Assembly (NCBI GenBank): GCA_020851995.1 | Contig: JADZBO010000261.1 | Span: forward strand, 1-64,000 | Direction of reading: 5' to 3' | From: Burkholderiaceae bacterium | Lineage (GTDB): Bacteria > Pseudomonadota > Gammaproteobacteria > Burkholderiales > Burkholderiaceae_B | DNA: 64,000 nucleotides | Part shown: in pieces, positions 28,569-36,367 of the stretch | How the letters are laid out: each line of letters opens with the position of its first letter | Numbering within the stretch: position 1 is the first letter of the stretch | Translations under genes and position numbers: made by a program | The notes under the pieces: generated by a model | What the model was told of the DNA's origin: nothing | What the model saw: only the letters and a program-made list of their open reading frames with translations | Database searches by the model: none

Positions 28569-29630
28569 TTAATACGCGCGTAAGCGCGCGACCAAAGCCT
28601 CCCCAGTTTGCCGGGTCCCCAGGCTGCCGCCCATGTCGCGCGTCGACTCGCGCGCGGCAATCGCCTGGGCAACGGCTTCATCCAGCGCATGACCTGCCTG
28701 AATGAAGTTCTCCCTGCCCTCGCGTTGACCGTACCAGGTCAGCAACATGCCCGCAGAGCACACCTGCGAAAACGGATTGGCGATGTTCTGGCCGGCAATG
28801 TCGGGCGCCGAACCGTGCGCTGCCTGCGCCATCGCATATTTGGTTCCGGAATTGATCGAAGCCGCCATGCCCAGACTGCCAGACAACTCGGCGGTCAGGT
28901 CCGACAGGATGTCACCAAACATGTTGGTGGTGACGATCACGTCGTAGCGCTCCGGGGCGCGAACCACGTGTGCCATCATCGCGTCGACAATCACCTCGTC
29001 GACACGCACGTCGGGGTAGTCGCGGGCGACCAACTGGCAGGAATCGATGAACATGCCGTCACCCAACCGCAGCACGTTGGCCTTGTGGACTACCGTGACA
29101 TGCCTTTGCCGCGTCATCGCCAGATCGAAGGCCGCCCGCGCAATCCTCTCACAGCACGGGCGCGTAATGCGGCGCAGCGAGACCACGACATCCGGCGTGA
29201 TCAGCATTTCGCTACCGCCGGATTCAATGTTGCGATCCGCGTAAAACCCCTCGGTGTTTTCGCGCACAACCACGAGATCAAGCTTGCCGTAGCGCGAACC
29301 GCTGCCTTCATAGGTGCGGGCCGGGCGAATATTGGCAAACAGGTCGAGATTTTTCCGGAAATACTTCGACGGATTGATCTCGCCACGCGACTCGTCCTTG
29401 AAGTCATAGGTCGACATGGGCCCGAGGATCAGGCCATCGGCAGCCTTGACCCGATCGAGCAGTTCGGGACGCACGGTCGTGCCGTATTGCCGGAGGCTGT
29501 CATGGCCTGCCACATCAGGCTGCAAATCCAGTCCGAGCCGGAACCTGGCGTCGACTGCTTCGAGCGACGCGGTCGCGACCGCCACAGTTTCGGGGCCGAT
29601 GCCGTCGCCCGGTAGCACGATAATCTTCAT
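28569..29630 (-). CDS. Isocitrate/isopropylmalate dehydrogenase family protein
   Basis: This is an NAD-dependent beta-decarboxylating dehydrogenase of 353 residues. Family blocks are IIVLPGDGIGPETV, LDLFANIRPARTY, VVVRENTEGFYADRN, VHKANVLRLGDGMF and VTTNMFGDILSDL (metal-binding Asp), plus AAHGSAPDIAGQNIANP for the cofactor. YADRN in place of the YSG of LeuB and the lack of a neighbouring leuCD argue against leucine synthesis. Tartrate/D-malate dehydrogenase or an isocitrate-like activity are alternatives. It is divergent from a thioesterase gene. Confidence 0.87.
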   Translation of the reverse strand: MKIIVLPGDGIGPETVAVATASLEAVDARFRLGLDLQPDVAGHDSLRQYGTTVRPELLDRVKAADGLILGPMSTYDFKDESRGEINPSKYFRKNLDLFANIRPARTYEGSGSRYGKLDLVVVRENTEGFYADRNIESGGSEMLITPDVVVSLRRITRPCCERIARAAFDLAMTRQRHVTVVHKANVLRLGDGMFIDSCQLVARDYPDVRVDEVIVDAMMAHVVRAPERYDVIVTTNMFGDILSDLTAELSGSLGMAASINSGTKYAMAQAAHGSAPDIAGQNIANPFSQVCSAGMLLTWYGQREGRENFIQAGHALDEAVAQAIAARESTRDMGGSLGTRQTGEALVARLRAY

Positions 29631-29707
29631 ATACAGGATTCCTGATCAGTAGCGTGATGCCCCAGTCTTATGGCGCAACAATAGGCTGGTACGCTGAAAC
29701 GTAGCCT

Positions 29708-29749
29708 CTTGTACGAACTTGTACACTCTGCGCAAGTTGACGCGCAAGT
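29708..29749. promoter_or_regulatory. Repeated boxes in the divergent dehydrogenase/thioesterase promoter
   Basis: CTTGTAC occurs twice exactly 10 bp apart (29708 and 29718), and GCGCAAGT twice 12 bp apart (29730 and 29742). AACTTG at 29716-29721 and CAAGTT at 29733-29738 form an inverted repeat. Helical-turn spacing between divergent genes suggests a regulator binding site. No regulator gene is nearby. Confidence 0.4.
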
Positions 29750-29789
29750 CGCCGAATTGAACTGAACCCAACAGGAAGCACGAACCGCC

Positions 29790-30227
29790 ATGTCGAAGTT
29801 ACGCAAAGAATACGATCTCGCAAAACTCAACCAGCGTGCCGCAGAATTCTTGCCGGGCTTGCTCGGCATCGAGGCGACAGCACTTGCCGAAAACCTCGTC
29901 ACATGCCGCATGCCACTGAAAAAATCGCATTTCGCCCCCAACGGATTCGTGCATGGTGGCGCCGTTGTGGCGCTGGCTGACACCACCTGCGGCTACGCCA
30001 CGTTTTCGCACCTGCCGGCCGGGGCCGAATCCTTCACCACGATCGAACTCAAGAGCAACCACCTTGCCACCGTGCGTGAAGGTGCGATCGTTTGCAAGGC
30101 GACACCGCAGCACCTCGGGCGCAGCACGCAAGTCTGGGATGCGACCGTCAGCGACGAAACGACCGGTCGCACGATTGCGCTGTTCCGGTGTACTCAGATG
30201 ATCCTGTGGCCAAAGGCCGGCGGCTGA
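29790..30227 (+). CDS. PaaI-family hotdog thioesterase
   Basis: The 145-residue protein has the hotdog-fold signature NGFVHGGAVVALADTTCGYA, in which the HGG and the following Asp form the active site of PaaI-like acyl-CoA thioesterases. It probably hydrolyses an aryl- or acyl-CoA in the cytoplasm. AGGAAG precedes the ATG by about ten bases. It stands alone between the divergent dehydrogenase and the MgtC-like gene. Confidence 0.9.
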   Translation: MSKLRKEYDLAKLNQRAAEFLPGLLGIEATALAENLVTCRMPLKKSHFAPNGFVHGGAVVALADTTCGYATFSHLPAGAESFTTIELKSNHLATVREGAIVCKATPQHLGRSTQVWDATVSDETTGRTIALFRCTQMILWPKAGG

Positions 30228-30368
30228 TACAGCCACGCTCCGGGGCGCCCCGGAGCAGGTCATTATCCACCGATGCGTCGACTTCCCGGCAAGGGCGTAT
30301 GATGAATCCGTTACGTGTCACGGACGGAGGTTCCGGGTCGGGTTTGCATACCTGACGCCTGTATCGAC

Positions 30369-30857
30369 ATGCACAATGATCTATCGGGCCCCGCTGGGGA
30401 CATCCTGCTGCGCATAGGCCTTGCATTGCTGTCCGGCCTGATCCTCGGGCTCAATCGCTGGTTGCACCACAAACCCGCCGGAATCCGTACCCACAGCCTG
30501 GTTGCCGTCGCCGCAGCCGCCGCGATGCTCTTGATCGACAACCACATGGGAACCGATGCGCAGGCACACAGCCGCGTGCTGCAGGGCCTGCTCACCGGCA
30601 TTGGCTTTCTGGGCGCGGGCGTCATCATTCGCGAGGCCAACTCGCGACACGTGCACGGTTTGACCACCGCAGCGAGCCTCTGGGCCAGCGCGCTGGTCGG
30701 CGCGGCGTTCGGTGCCGGACACCTGATGCTCGGCACGGTAACGCTCGGCGCGATCATGCTGGTGTTAATACTGGGCGGCAGGCTGGAAAACCTGATCGGG
30801 CGCTGGTTCAACCGCTCTCCCACTCCGGACAAGAGCGACAAGAATCAGGAAACCTGA
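30369..30857 (+). CDS. MgtC/SapB-family membrane protein
   Basis: The 162-residue protein has four to five hydrophobic segments and the MgtC family core: LLRIGLALLSGLILGLNRW, KPAGIRTHSLVAVAAAAAML and GIGFLGAGVIIRE, then HGLTTAASLWASALVGAAFG. MgtC proteins are linked to growth at low magnesium and to inhibition of F-type ATP synthase in pathogens; this short version lacks the soluble C-terminal domain. I start at the ATG 30369, since the upstream extension is not hydrophobic or conserved. Confidence 0.88.
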   Translation: MHNDLSGPAGDILLRIGLALLSGLILGLNRWLHHKPAGIRTHSLVAVAAAAAMLLIDNHMGTDAQAHSRVLQGLLTGIGFLGAGVIIREANSRHVHGLTTAASLWASALVGAAFGAGHLMLGTVTLGAIMLVLILGGRLENLIGRWFNRSPTPDKSDKNQET

Positions 30858-30905
30858 ACACTTCACGACTCCTGTCCCGGGTTGCAGCAACGGCACAGCA
30901 CCAGC

Positions 30906-30926
30906 GTGCAGCGTTCAACGCTGCAC
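30906..30926. terminator. Perfect palindrome between convergent genes
   Basis: A 21-base perfect palindrome (10-base arms GTGCAGCGTT and AACGCTGCAC around one C) lies between the convergent mgtC-like and mtnA genes. As RNA it gives an 8-bp GC-rich stem with a five-base loop on either strand. No U-tract follows, so it is a possible bidirectional transcript end rather than a canonical terminator. Confidence 0.45.
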
Positions 30927-30966
30927 TAGTCCGCCGAAGTGGCTGGCATCGTTGTCGGCACCCCGG

Positions 30967-32022
30967 CTACAAAAACAGCGACGCGAGCGCATCACGATCC
31001 GGGTTGCGCACCACGCCCTTTTCGGTCACCAGCGCCGTGACCAACGCGGCCGGTGTGACGTCAAAGGATGGGTTTCTGACTGAAACGCCGTTTGGGGCCC
31101 AGCGGCATTCACGAAAGCCCAACACCTCCGCCGCAGCACGCTCCTCGATGGGGATTTGTTCGCCGGTGGCGATCGTGAGATCGATCGTTGAAAGTGGGCA
31201 CGCCACATAAAAAGGGATGTGGTGCCTTTGCGCAAGCACCGCAACCATGTACGTCCCGATCTTGTTGGCCACATCTCCGTTGGCCGCCACGCGGTCAGCA
31301 CCGACTATGATGGCGTCGATCTGACCCTGTTGCATCAAGTGCCCCGACATGTTGTCGGTAATCAGCGTCACCGGGATACCTTCCTGCACCATTTCCCAGG
31401 CAGTCAGCCGGGCACCCTGGAGAAAAGGCCGCGTTTCGTCCGCAATGACGGAAATGCGTTTTCCCGCCGCGACCGCCGACCGGATGACGCCCAGGGCCGT
31501 GCCGTGCCCGGCGGTGGCGAGCGCCCCCGCGTTGCAGTGCGTGAGCACGCGTGCGCCATCGGCCAGGAGTTCAGCTCCAAATTGGCCCATGCTTCGATTA
31601 ATGCGTATATCCTCGTCGTAAATGGCTTGCGCCTCCGCCAGCAGCCGCAATGCGAGGGCCGGGTTCGACTCCTGTTGGCCCGATTGCCAGACGATCCGCA
31701 TGCGTCGCAATGCCCAGAAAAGGTTGACAGCGGTCGGTCGACTGGCCGCGAGCAGCTCAATGCCGTGTTCAAGCGTTTGATCGAACACCGCCTTAGGCAG
31801 GTGTTGGCAACGCAATGCCTCCAGGGCTACCCCGAATGCGGCGGCTACGCCGATCGCGGGCGCGCCGCGCACGACCATGCTGCGAATGCCCTCGGCCACA
31901 CCTTGCGCAGAGTTGTACGAGATGTAGACGACACGCTCGGGAAGCGCTCGCTGATCGATCATCTCGAGCGTGTCGGCGCGCCAGCGCAGCGTCTCCACGG
32001 AAACTCCTTCCGAACTGAACAT
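30967..32022 (-). CDS. mtnA: S-methyl-5-thioribose-1-phosphate isomerase
   Basis: MtnA converts 5-methylthioribose-1-phosphate (or 5-deoxyribose-1-phosphate) to the ribulose form. Conserved blocks include VRGAPAIGVAAAFG, the catalytic cysteine in VLTHCNAGALAT and the catalytic aspartate in GADRVAANGDVANKIGT. The 351-residue length is normal. It is the last gene of mtnP-aldolase-mtnA on the minus strand and starts 9 bases after the aldolase stop. No mtnB, mtnC, mtnD or mtnK is visible in the window. Confidence 0.94.
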   Translation of the reverse strand: MFSSEGVSVETLRWRADTLEMIDQRALPERVVYISYNSAQGVAEGIRSMVVRGAPAIGVAAAFGVALEALRCQHLPKAVFDQTLEHGIELLAASRPTAVNLFWALRRMRIVWQSGQQESNPALALRLLAEAQAIYDEDIRINRSMGQFGAELLADGARVLTHCNAGALATAGHGTALGVIRSAVAAGKRISVIADETRPFLQGARLTAWEMVQEGIPVTLITDNMSGHLMQQGQIDAIIVGADRVAANGDVANKIGTYMVAVLAQRHHIPFYVACPLSTIDLTIATGEQIPIEERAAAEVLGFRECRWAPNGVSVRNPSFDVTPAALVTALVTEKGVVRNPDRDALASLFL

Positions 32023-32031
32023 CTCAGATCC

Positions 32032-32796
32032 TTATTCGGACTGACGGGTCGCCTGCGCTTCGGACCGTACGGTCGTCTGCGCTTCAGACCGTACGGTCGC
32101 CTGCGCTTTGGACCGTACGGTCGCCTGCGCTTCGGACCGCAGGGTCGCCTGCCGACCGTAATCCTTGAACTGACGAAAAACCGCCGACATTTGCCCGGCA
32201 CTGAGCAAGGCCGGCTCGCCGGCGCGCGTGGCAATCAAATACTGTTCGCACAGGGCTTCGACTTCGACTGCAATCGCCATCGCGTCGTCGAGATCCGCGC
32301 CCAGCGTGATCAGCCCGTGATTAGCCAGTAGGCAAGCCTTGCGGCCCTCAAGTGCTGCCAGGGCAAGGTCCGAGAGCTCTTGTGTCCCGAACAGCGCGTA
32401 GGGTGCGCAACGAATTGAATCGCCACCTGCGACGGCAATCATGTAGTGAAATGGCGGCAAGTCCCTGCGCAAACACGCGAGCGCCGTCGCGAACGTTGAA
32501 TGAACATGAATGACGGCGCCAACTTCCGCGCGCTGATGCAGAATATCGCGATGAAACCGCCATTCGCTTGACGGCTTTCCGGCGCCTGCGACCTTGCCCG
32601 AAAAATCCATCCGCACGATGCTCTCCGGCGACATGTCGTCAACCGGGATCCCCGAGGGGGTAATCAGAAACCCGTCAGGTTCGCTGTGTCGCGCGGAGCA
32701 ATTGCCCGAAGTACCCCGATTCAACCCGCACGCGACGAGTTGCCGCGCAATGCGCAGCAAACCCTCGCGCAATGATTGCTCTGACGGACCGGACAT
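32032..32796 (-). CDS. Class II aldolase (FucA-like) with C-terminal octapeptide repeats
   Basis: The protein closely follows L-fuculose-phosphate aldolase: GLNRGTSGNCSAR, FLITPSGIP, the acid in PSSEWRFH, zinc ligands in VIHVHSTF, then PPFHYMIAVAGGDSIRCAPY and LLANHGLITLG. Between mtnP and mtnA this points to the aldolase that splits 5-methylthioribulose-1-phosphate or 5-deoxyribulose-1-phosphate to DHAP and an aldehyde. MtnB dehydratase has the same fold, but FucA resemblance is stronger. The catalytic part ends near FKDYGRQ; about 35 extra residues repeat SEAQATVR-like units. I use the ATG at 32796 (AAGG upstream); a GTG at 32826 overlapping the mtnP stop is possible. Confidence 0.86.
   Translation of the reverse strand: MSGPSEQSLREGLLRIARQLVACGLNRGTSGNCSARHSEPDGFLITPSGIPVDDMSPESIVRMDFSGKVAGAGKPSSEWRFHRDILHQRAEVGAVIHVHSTFATALACLRRDLPPFHYMIAVAGGDSIRCAPYALFGTQELSDLALAALEGRKACLLANHGLITLGADLDDAMAIAVEVEALCEQYLIATRAGEPALLSAGQMSAVFRQFKDYGRQATLRSEAQATVRSKAQATVRSEAQTTVRSEAQATRQSE
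32037..32152. repeat. 24-bp minisatellite, about 4.8 copies, inside the aldolase 3' end
   Basis: Units of 24 bp begin at 32037, 32061, 32085, 32109 and 32133 (last one partial), differing by a few substitutions and no indels. Three units contain the perfect 12-bp palindrome GACCGTACGGTC. They encode the repeated octapeptide of the aldolase C-terminus. Confidence 0.9.
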
Positions 32797-32822
32797 GGAT
32801 GCCTTGACGGTATGCCGGGCAG

Positions 32823-33716
32823 TCACCGGGACAGAACCCTGCCCGCCACCGCATCGAGCTTCCTGACGAGGGCTGGGTCGCGTGACGGCGCGGGTGTAAT
32901 CAACGCGTGCTCAAGCACGCCCCGACACTTGCAGTCAACCGCGTGGGCATCACCGCTGAGCATTGGCACCACATGGCGAATCAGCGCGCGGGCCTTGCCG
33001 GCGTTTAACGCCATGACTCCGACTACCTGATCGACCGTGACATCATCATGATTCGGATGCCAGCAGTCGTAATCGGTCACCATGGCAACAGTGGCGTAGC
33101 AGAGTTCAGCCTCGCGCGCGAGCTTTGCTTCGGGCATGTTCGTCATGCCGATGACGTCGCAGTTCCAGCTGCGATAGAGTTCAGACTCGGCAAGGCTCGA
33201 AAACTGGGGCCCCTCCATCACAAGATAGGTGCCGCCGCGCACCGCCTGAATGGCGGCCTCGTGCGACGCGGCCTCCAGATGGTCGCCCAAGCGCGAGCAG
33301 ACCGGATGCGCCATGGAAACATGGGCAACGCATCCAGTGCCAAAAAAGGACTTTTCGCGGGCAAAGGTACGGTCGATGAACTGATCGACAATGACAAAAA
33401 CGCCCGGAGCCAGATGCTCACGCAGCGACCCAACCGCGCTGACGGAAATGACGTCGGTCACGCCGGAACGCTTCAAGGCATCGATGTTGGCCCGGAAATT
33501 GATTTCCGACGGCGGGATGTTGTGGCCGCGCCCGTGGCGCGGCAGAAAGACCACGGCCTGGCCCTCCAGGTCTCCAAACAGCAGATCGTCAGAGGGATTG
33601 CCAAACGGGGATTCCACACCCAGCCACCGCTTGTTCTTAAGCCCCTCGATATCGTAGACACCGCTACCGCCGATGATCCCGATCACCGAATTCGAATGCT
33701 CCTGACGAGGCTGCAT
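32823..33716 (-). CDS. mtnP: S-methyl-5'-thioadenosine phosphorylase
   Basis: MtnP cleaves methylthioadenosine with phosphate to adenine and methylthioribose-1-phosphate; many members also accept 5'-deoxyadenosine. Family blocks are IGIIGGSGVYDIEGL, VVFLPRHGRGHNIPPSEINF, the substrate-binding MEGPQFSSLAESELYR and IGMTNMPEAKLAREAELCY, and VTDYDCWH. The length of 297 residues is normal. GGAG lies upstream of the ATG at 33716. It leads the mtnP-aldolase-mtnA run. Confidence 0.95.
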   Translation of the reverse strand: MQPRQEHSNSVIGIIGGSGVYDIEGLKNKRWLGVESPFGNPSDDLLFGDLEGQAVVFLPRHGRGHNIPPSEINFRANIDALKRSGVTDVISVSAVGSLREHLAPGVFVIVDQFIDRTFAREKSFFGTGCVAHVSMAHPVCSRLGDHLEAASHEAAIQAVRGGTYLVMEGPQFSSLAESELYRSWNCDVIGMTNMPEAKLAREAELCYATVAMVTDYDCWHPNHDDVTVDQVVGVMALNAGKARALIRHVVPMLSGDAHAVDCKCRGVLEHALITPAPSRDPALVRKLDAVAGRVLSR

Positions 33717-34140
33717 GGACGCTCCGCAAGCGCGGCTCCTGATGGCCGCGCATCAACGACTGCAAAATGCATCGTCGTATACGGCAATCATTATGCCCTA
33801 TCGCATCAGCGTCGGTTGCCAGACCGCGTGACCGAACCGCGATTGAGACTCCGGCAAATTCCGCCCATCCGGTGTGGTCAGTGGCTGATCATCCAGGGTC
33901 GCGATCCCGCAAATATCTTGTTGCCGTTGGGCAGCACCCGGGTCTTGGATTGCTTGGCGGATCCCGAGCAGCAACCGGAACCGAATGGGTGCCGCAGCCG
34001 TAACGATCGGCGCCCGCTTCCAGGCTGACTGATCCAGGGGCATAATCGGTACCCCAAGGGCATAATCGATACCCGGACTCAGTCAGTCGTGGTGCCGTCC
34101 TGGCAGCACTTCTTGCAGGCACGCCGCTGGCATCCTAAAA
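33717..34140. other. Divergent intergenic region with a short repeat
   Basis: This 424-base stretch separates mtnP (minus) from the secreted hydrolase (plus) and must hold both promoters. I see no supported gene or RNA; the frames inside are short and overlap each other. A 20-bp unit (GGGCATAATCGGTACCCC) is repeated once at 34037-34074. Confidence 0.5.
34037..34074. repeat. Two copies of a 20-bp unit upstream of the hydrolase
   Basis: GGGCATAATCGGTACCCC (from 34038) is followed 20 bp later by GGGCATAATCGATACCC. The pair lies 65-100 bases upstream of the hydrolase ATG. A doubled regulator site or a small duplication are equally possible. Confidence 0.65.
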
Positions 34141-36270
34141 ATGGCATTCCACACGACTCGTCACATCCTGATCGCCTTACTGCTCGGTGCGTCCCTGGCC
34201 ACGCAGGTTCAGGCGCGCGTCACCCGCATCGTGATCGACGAAACAATCCCGTTCAAGCCACCCTGGATGAGTTCGCGCGCGCCGATCCCCTACGAAAAGA
34301 TCGCGGGCCGCGCGTTTGGAGAACTCGATCCGACACTGCCCGTCAACGCAATCATCCAGGACATCGACCTCGCCCGCGACAAGGACGGTAAGGTTCGCTA
34401 TGTCGCGTCGTTTGTACTCTACAAACCGGTGAACCCCAGACAGACCAGCGGATTAATGTGGCATGACGTGCCCAACCGCGGAGGCGTTTTGCCGATGGCG
34501 GTCCAGGAGACCGAAGCGGGCGACGTCATGTTGGCCAGCGCCTGGCAGGGCGACAATGCCGGTGGCACCACGGTGCGACGCCAGGCTTCCGTGGAAGGAG
34601 GTCAGTTCCTGCAAGTTCCCGTTGCGCGCAATCCGGATGGCTCACCGGTCACAGGCAAGGTCCTGGGTCGTATTGTCAACCGTGCAGGCAAAAATTCGCA
34701 GGCGCTTGTCGTTCAGAGCAGTCCCATTCCGTACAAGCCTGTCTCGCTGGACACCCGGCAATCGACGCTGGTTTCGCGTGGCGGCGAAACGATGGACGGC
34801 AAGGCAATCGACGAAGTGACAATCGCACCCGGCGACTGGGCCTGGGCAAAGTGCAATGAATCGCTGCCATTCCCGGGATCGCCGGATCCGACGCAGATTT
34901 GCCTGAAGGACGGATTTGATCGCAAGCGTCTCTACCAGGTGGTGTTCACAGCGGCCAACCCTTATGTGCTGGGGATCGGCTTCGCCGCGTGGCGCGACGT
35001 CGGTCAGTTCTTCAAGACTGCGCGCGCCGACGACCACGGAACTCCGAACCCGATCGCCCAGCGGGTGGCGCACAGTATCGGCCGCGGCGTTTCGCAATCG
35101 GGCAATTTCCTGCGCGCCTGGCTGCACCTGGGATTCAACCAGGCCGAGGGTGGCGGCAAGGTGCACGACGGCATCTGGCCCATTATCTCCAACCGCCGCC
35201 TCGCCTTAAACGTGCGCTGGGCCCAGCCCGACGGTGTGCAGGAGCTCTACCAGGCCGGCAGCGAAGGGCCGCAATGGTGGCTGCCGCACGCGGATCCCGC
35301 GAGGCGTCTTCCAGCCGGTGGCGCACTCGATCGCTGCATCGCCAGCAAGACCTGTCCGAAGATCATCGAGCACTTCGGTTCGACTGAGGTCTGGGCCATG
35401 AAGATGACGCCAGGCTGGGTCGGCACCGACGGCAAGGCAGATTTGCCACTCCCGGATTTCGTGCGTCGCTACTACATCGCGAGCAGCCCGCACGGGGGCG
35501 GTGCCGGCGGTTTCAACTCCAGTCTTCCCGGCGTCGAATTGCCCGCCAAAGGACCCTTCTGCGGTGGCAATAATTTCGGGGTCGGCATCCTGCCGGCGAA
35601 TCCTGTGCCGCATTACGAAACCTACAACGCAATCCGGCTGCACTTTCGGAACTGGGTCACCAAGGGGATCGACCCACCACCCAGTCGTTATCCGACGCTT
35701 GCGCCGAAGGCTGGCGAGAAGTCTGGCACGCTCGCGCCTGCGAACAAGGCGGCAATCGGCTTTCCGACGCTGCCCGGACTGCGCGCCACAGTGCCCGAAA
35801 GGGACTTCATCATTTCGGTGCTCGATTATGACTGGGGTCCCAGGTTCAACGCGATGGACCTCTCCGGCATCCAGTCGAATGTTCCGCCGCCCGTGCGCGG
35901 CAGCCTCCCCATGTTCGCGCCCAAGGTGGATGCCGACGGAAACGAACTCGGCGGGGTCCCTGTGGTCTTGCTCGACGCGCCTTTGGGCACATACCTGGGA
36001 TGGAACATCACAGCCGATGGCGAAAGACCATTTCACAAGGGGCAGATCTGCAATTACGTCGGCGGCATGATCCCGTTTGCGACGACTGCGCGCGAGCGCA
36101 GCGCAAACGGCGACCCACGCCTTTCGCTCGAAGAGCGCTACGGAACTCACGATGGCTACGTCAAGGCGGTGCAGCGTGCCGCAGACCGTGCCATGCGTGA
36201 ACGATTCCTGCTACCCGATGACGCAAAGGCGCTGGTCAAGGCCGCCCAGGACAGCAAAGTATTGAAATAG
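34141..36270 (+). CDS. Secreted alpha/beta-hydrolase domain protein (Abhydrolase_10-like)
   Basis: The 709-residue protein begins with a signal peptide (HILIALLLGASLATQVQA, cleavage near residue 22), so it acts outside the cytoplasm. It resembles the large alpha/beta-hydrolase-domain proteins that follow the pattern DVPNRGG near the N-terminus, SQSGNFLRAWLHLGFNQ in the middle (nucleophile elbow GVSQS) and FNSSLPGVELPAKGPFCGG later. The substrate is unknown; esterase activity on bulky esters is a guess from the fold. It is transcribed alone. Confidence 0.82.
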   Translation: MAFHTTRHILIALLLGASLATQVQARVTRIVIDETIPFKPPWMSSRAPIPYEKIAGRAFGELDPTLPVNAIIQDIDLARDKDGKVRYVASFVLYKPVNPRQTSGLMWHDVPNRGGVLPMAVQETEAGDVMLASAWQGDNAGGTTVRRQASVEGGQFLQVPVARNPDGSPVTGKVLGRIVNRAGKNSQALVVQSSPIPYKPVSLDTRQSTLVSRGGETMDGKAIDEVTIAPGDWAWAKCNESLPFPGSPDPTQICLKDGFDRKRLYQVVFTAANPYVLGIGFAAWRDVGQFFKTARADDHGTPNPIAQRVAHSIGRGVSQSGNFLRAWLHLGFNQAEGGGKVHDGIWPIISNRRLALNVRWAQPDGVQELYQAGSEGPQWWLPHADPARRLPAGGALDRCIASKTCPKIIEHFGSTEVWAMKMTPGWVGTDGKADLPLPDFVRRYYIASSPHGGGAGGFNSSLPGVELPAKGPFCGGNNFGVGILPANPVPHYETYNAIRLHFRNWVTKGIDPPPSRYPTLAPKAGEKSGTLAPANKAAIGFPTLPGLRATVPERDFIISVLDYDWGPRFNAMDLSGIQSNVPPPVRGSLPMFAPKVDADGNELGGVPVVLLDAPLGTYLGWNITADGERPFHKGQICNYVGGMIPFATTARERSANGDPRLSLEERYGTHDGYVKAVQRAADRAMRERFLLPDDAKALVKAAQDSKVLK

Positions 36271-36367
36271 CGGCGGTCCTCAGAAGCGGGTGCGCGGGGG
36301 ATTGCCGACCTCACTGCCGCGGCGCAAGCGGCGGCGGTCACCGCACCCCGCGGATTGGGTGGCGAGG

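Noticed and set aside
33798..34063. Short overlapping minus-strand frames between mtnP and the secreted hydrolase
   Set aside because: They have no conserved motif, overlap each other in different frames, and sit where two promoters are needed.
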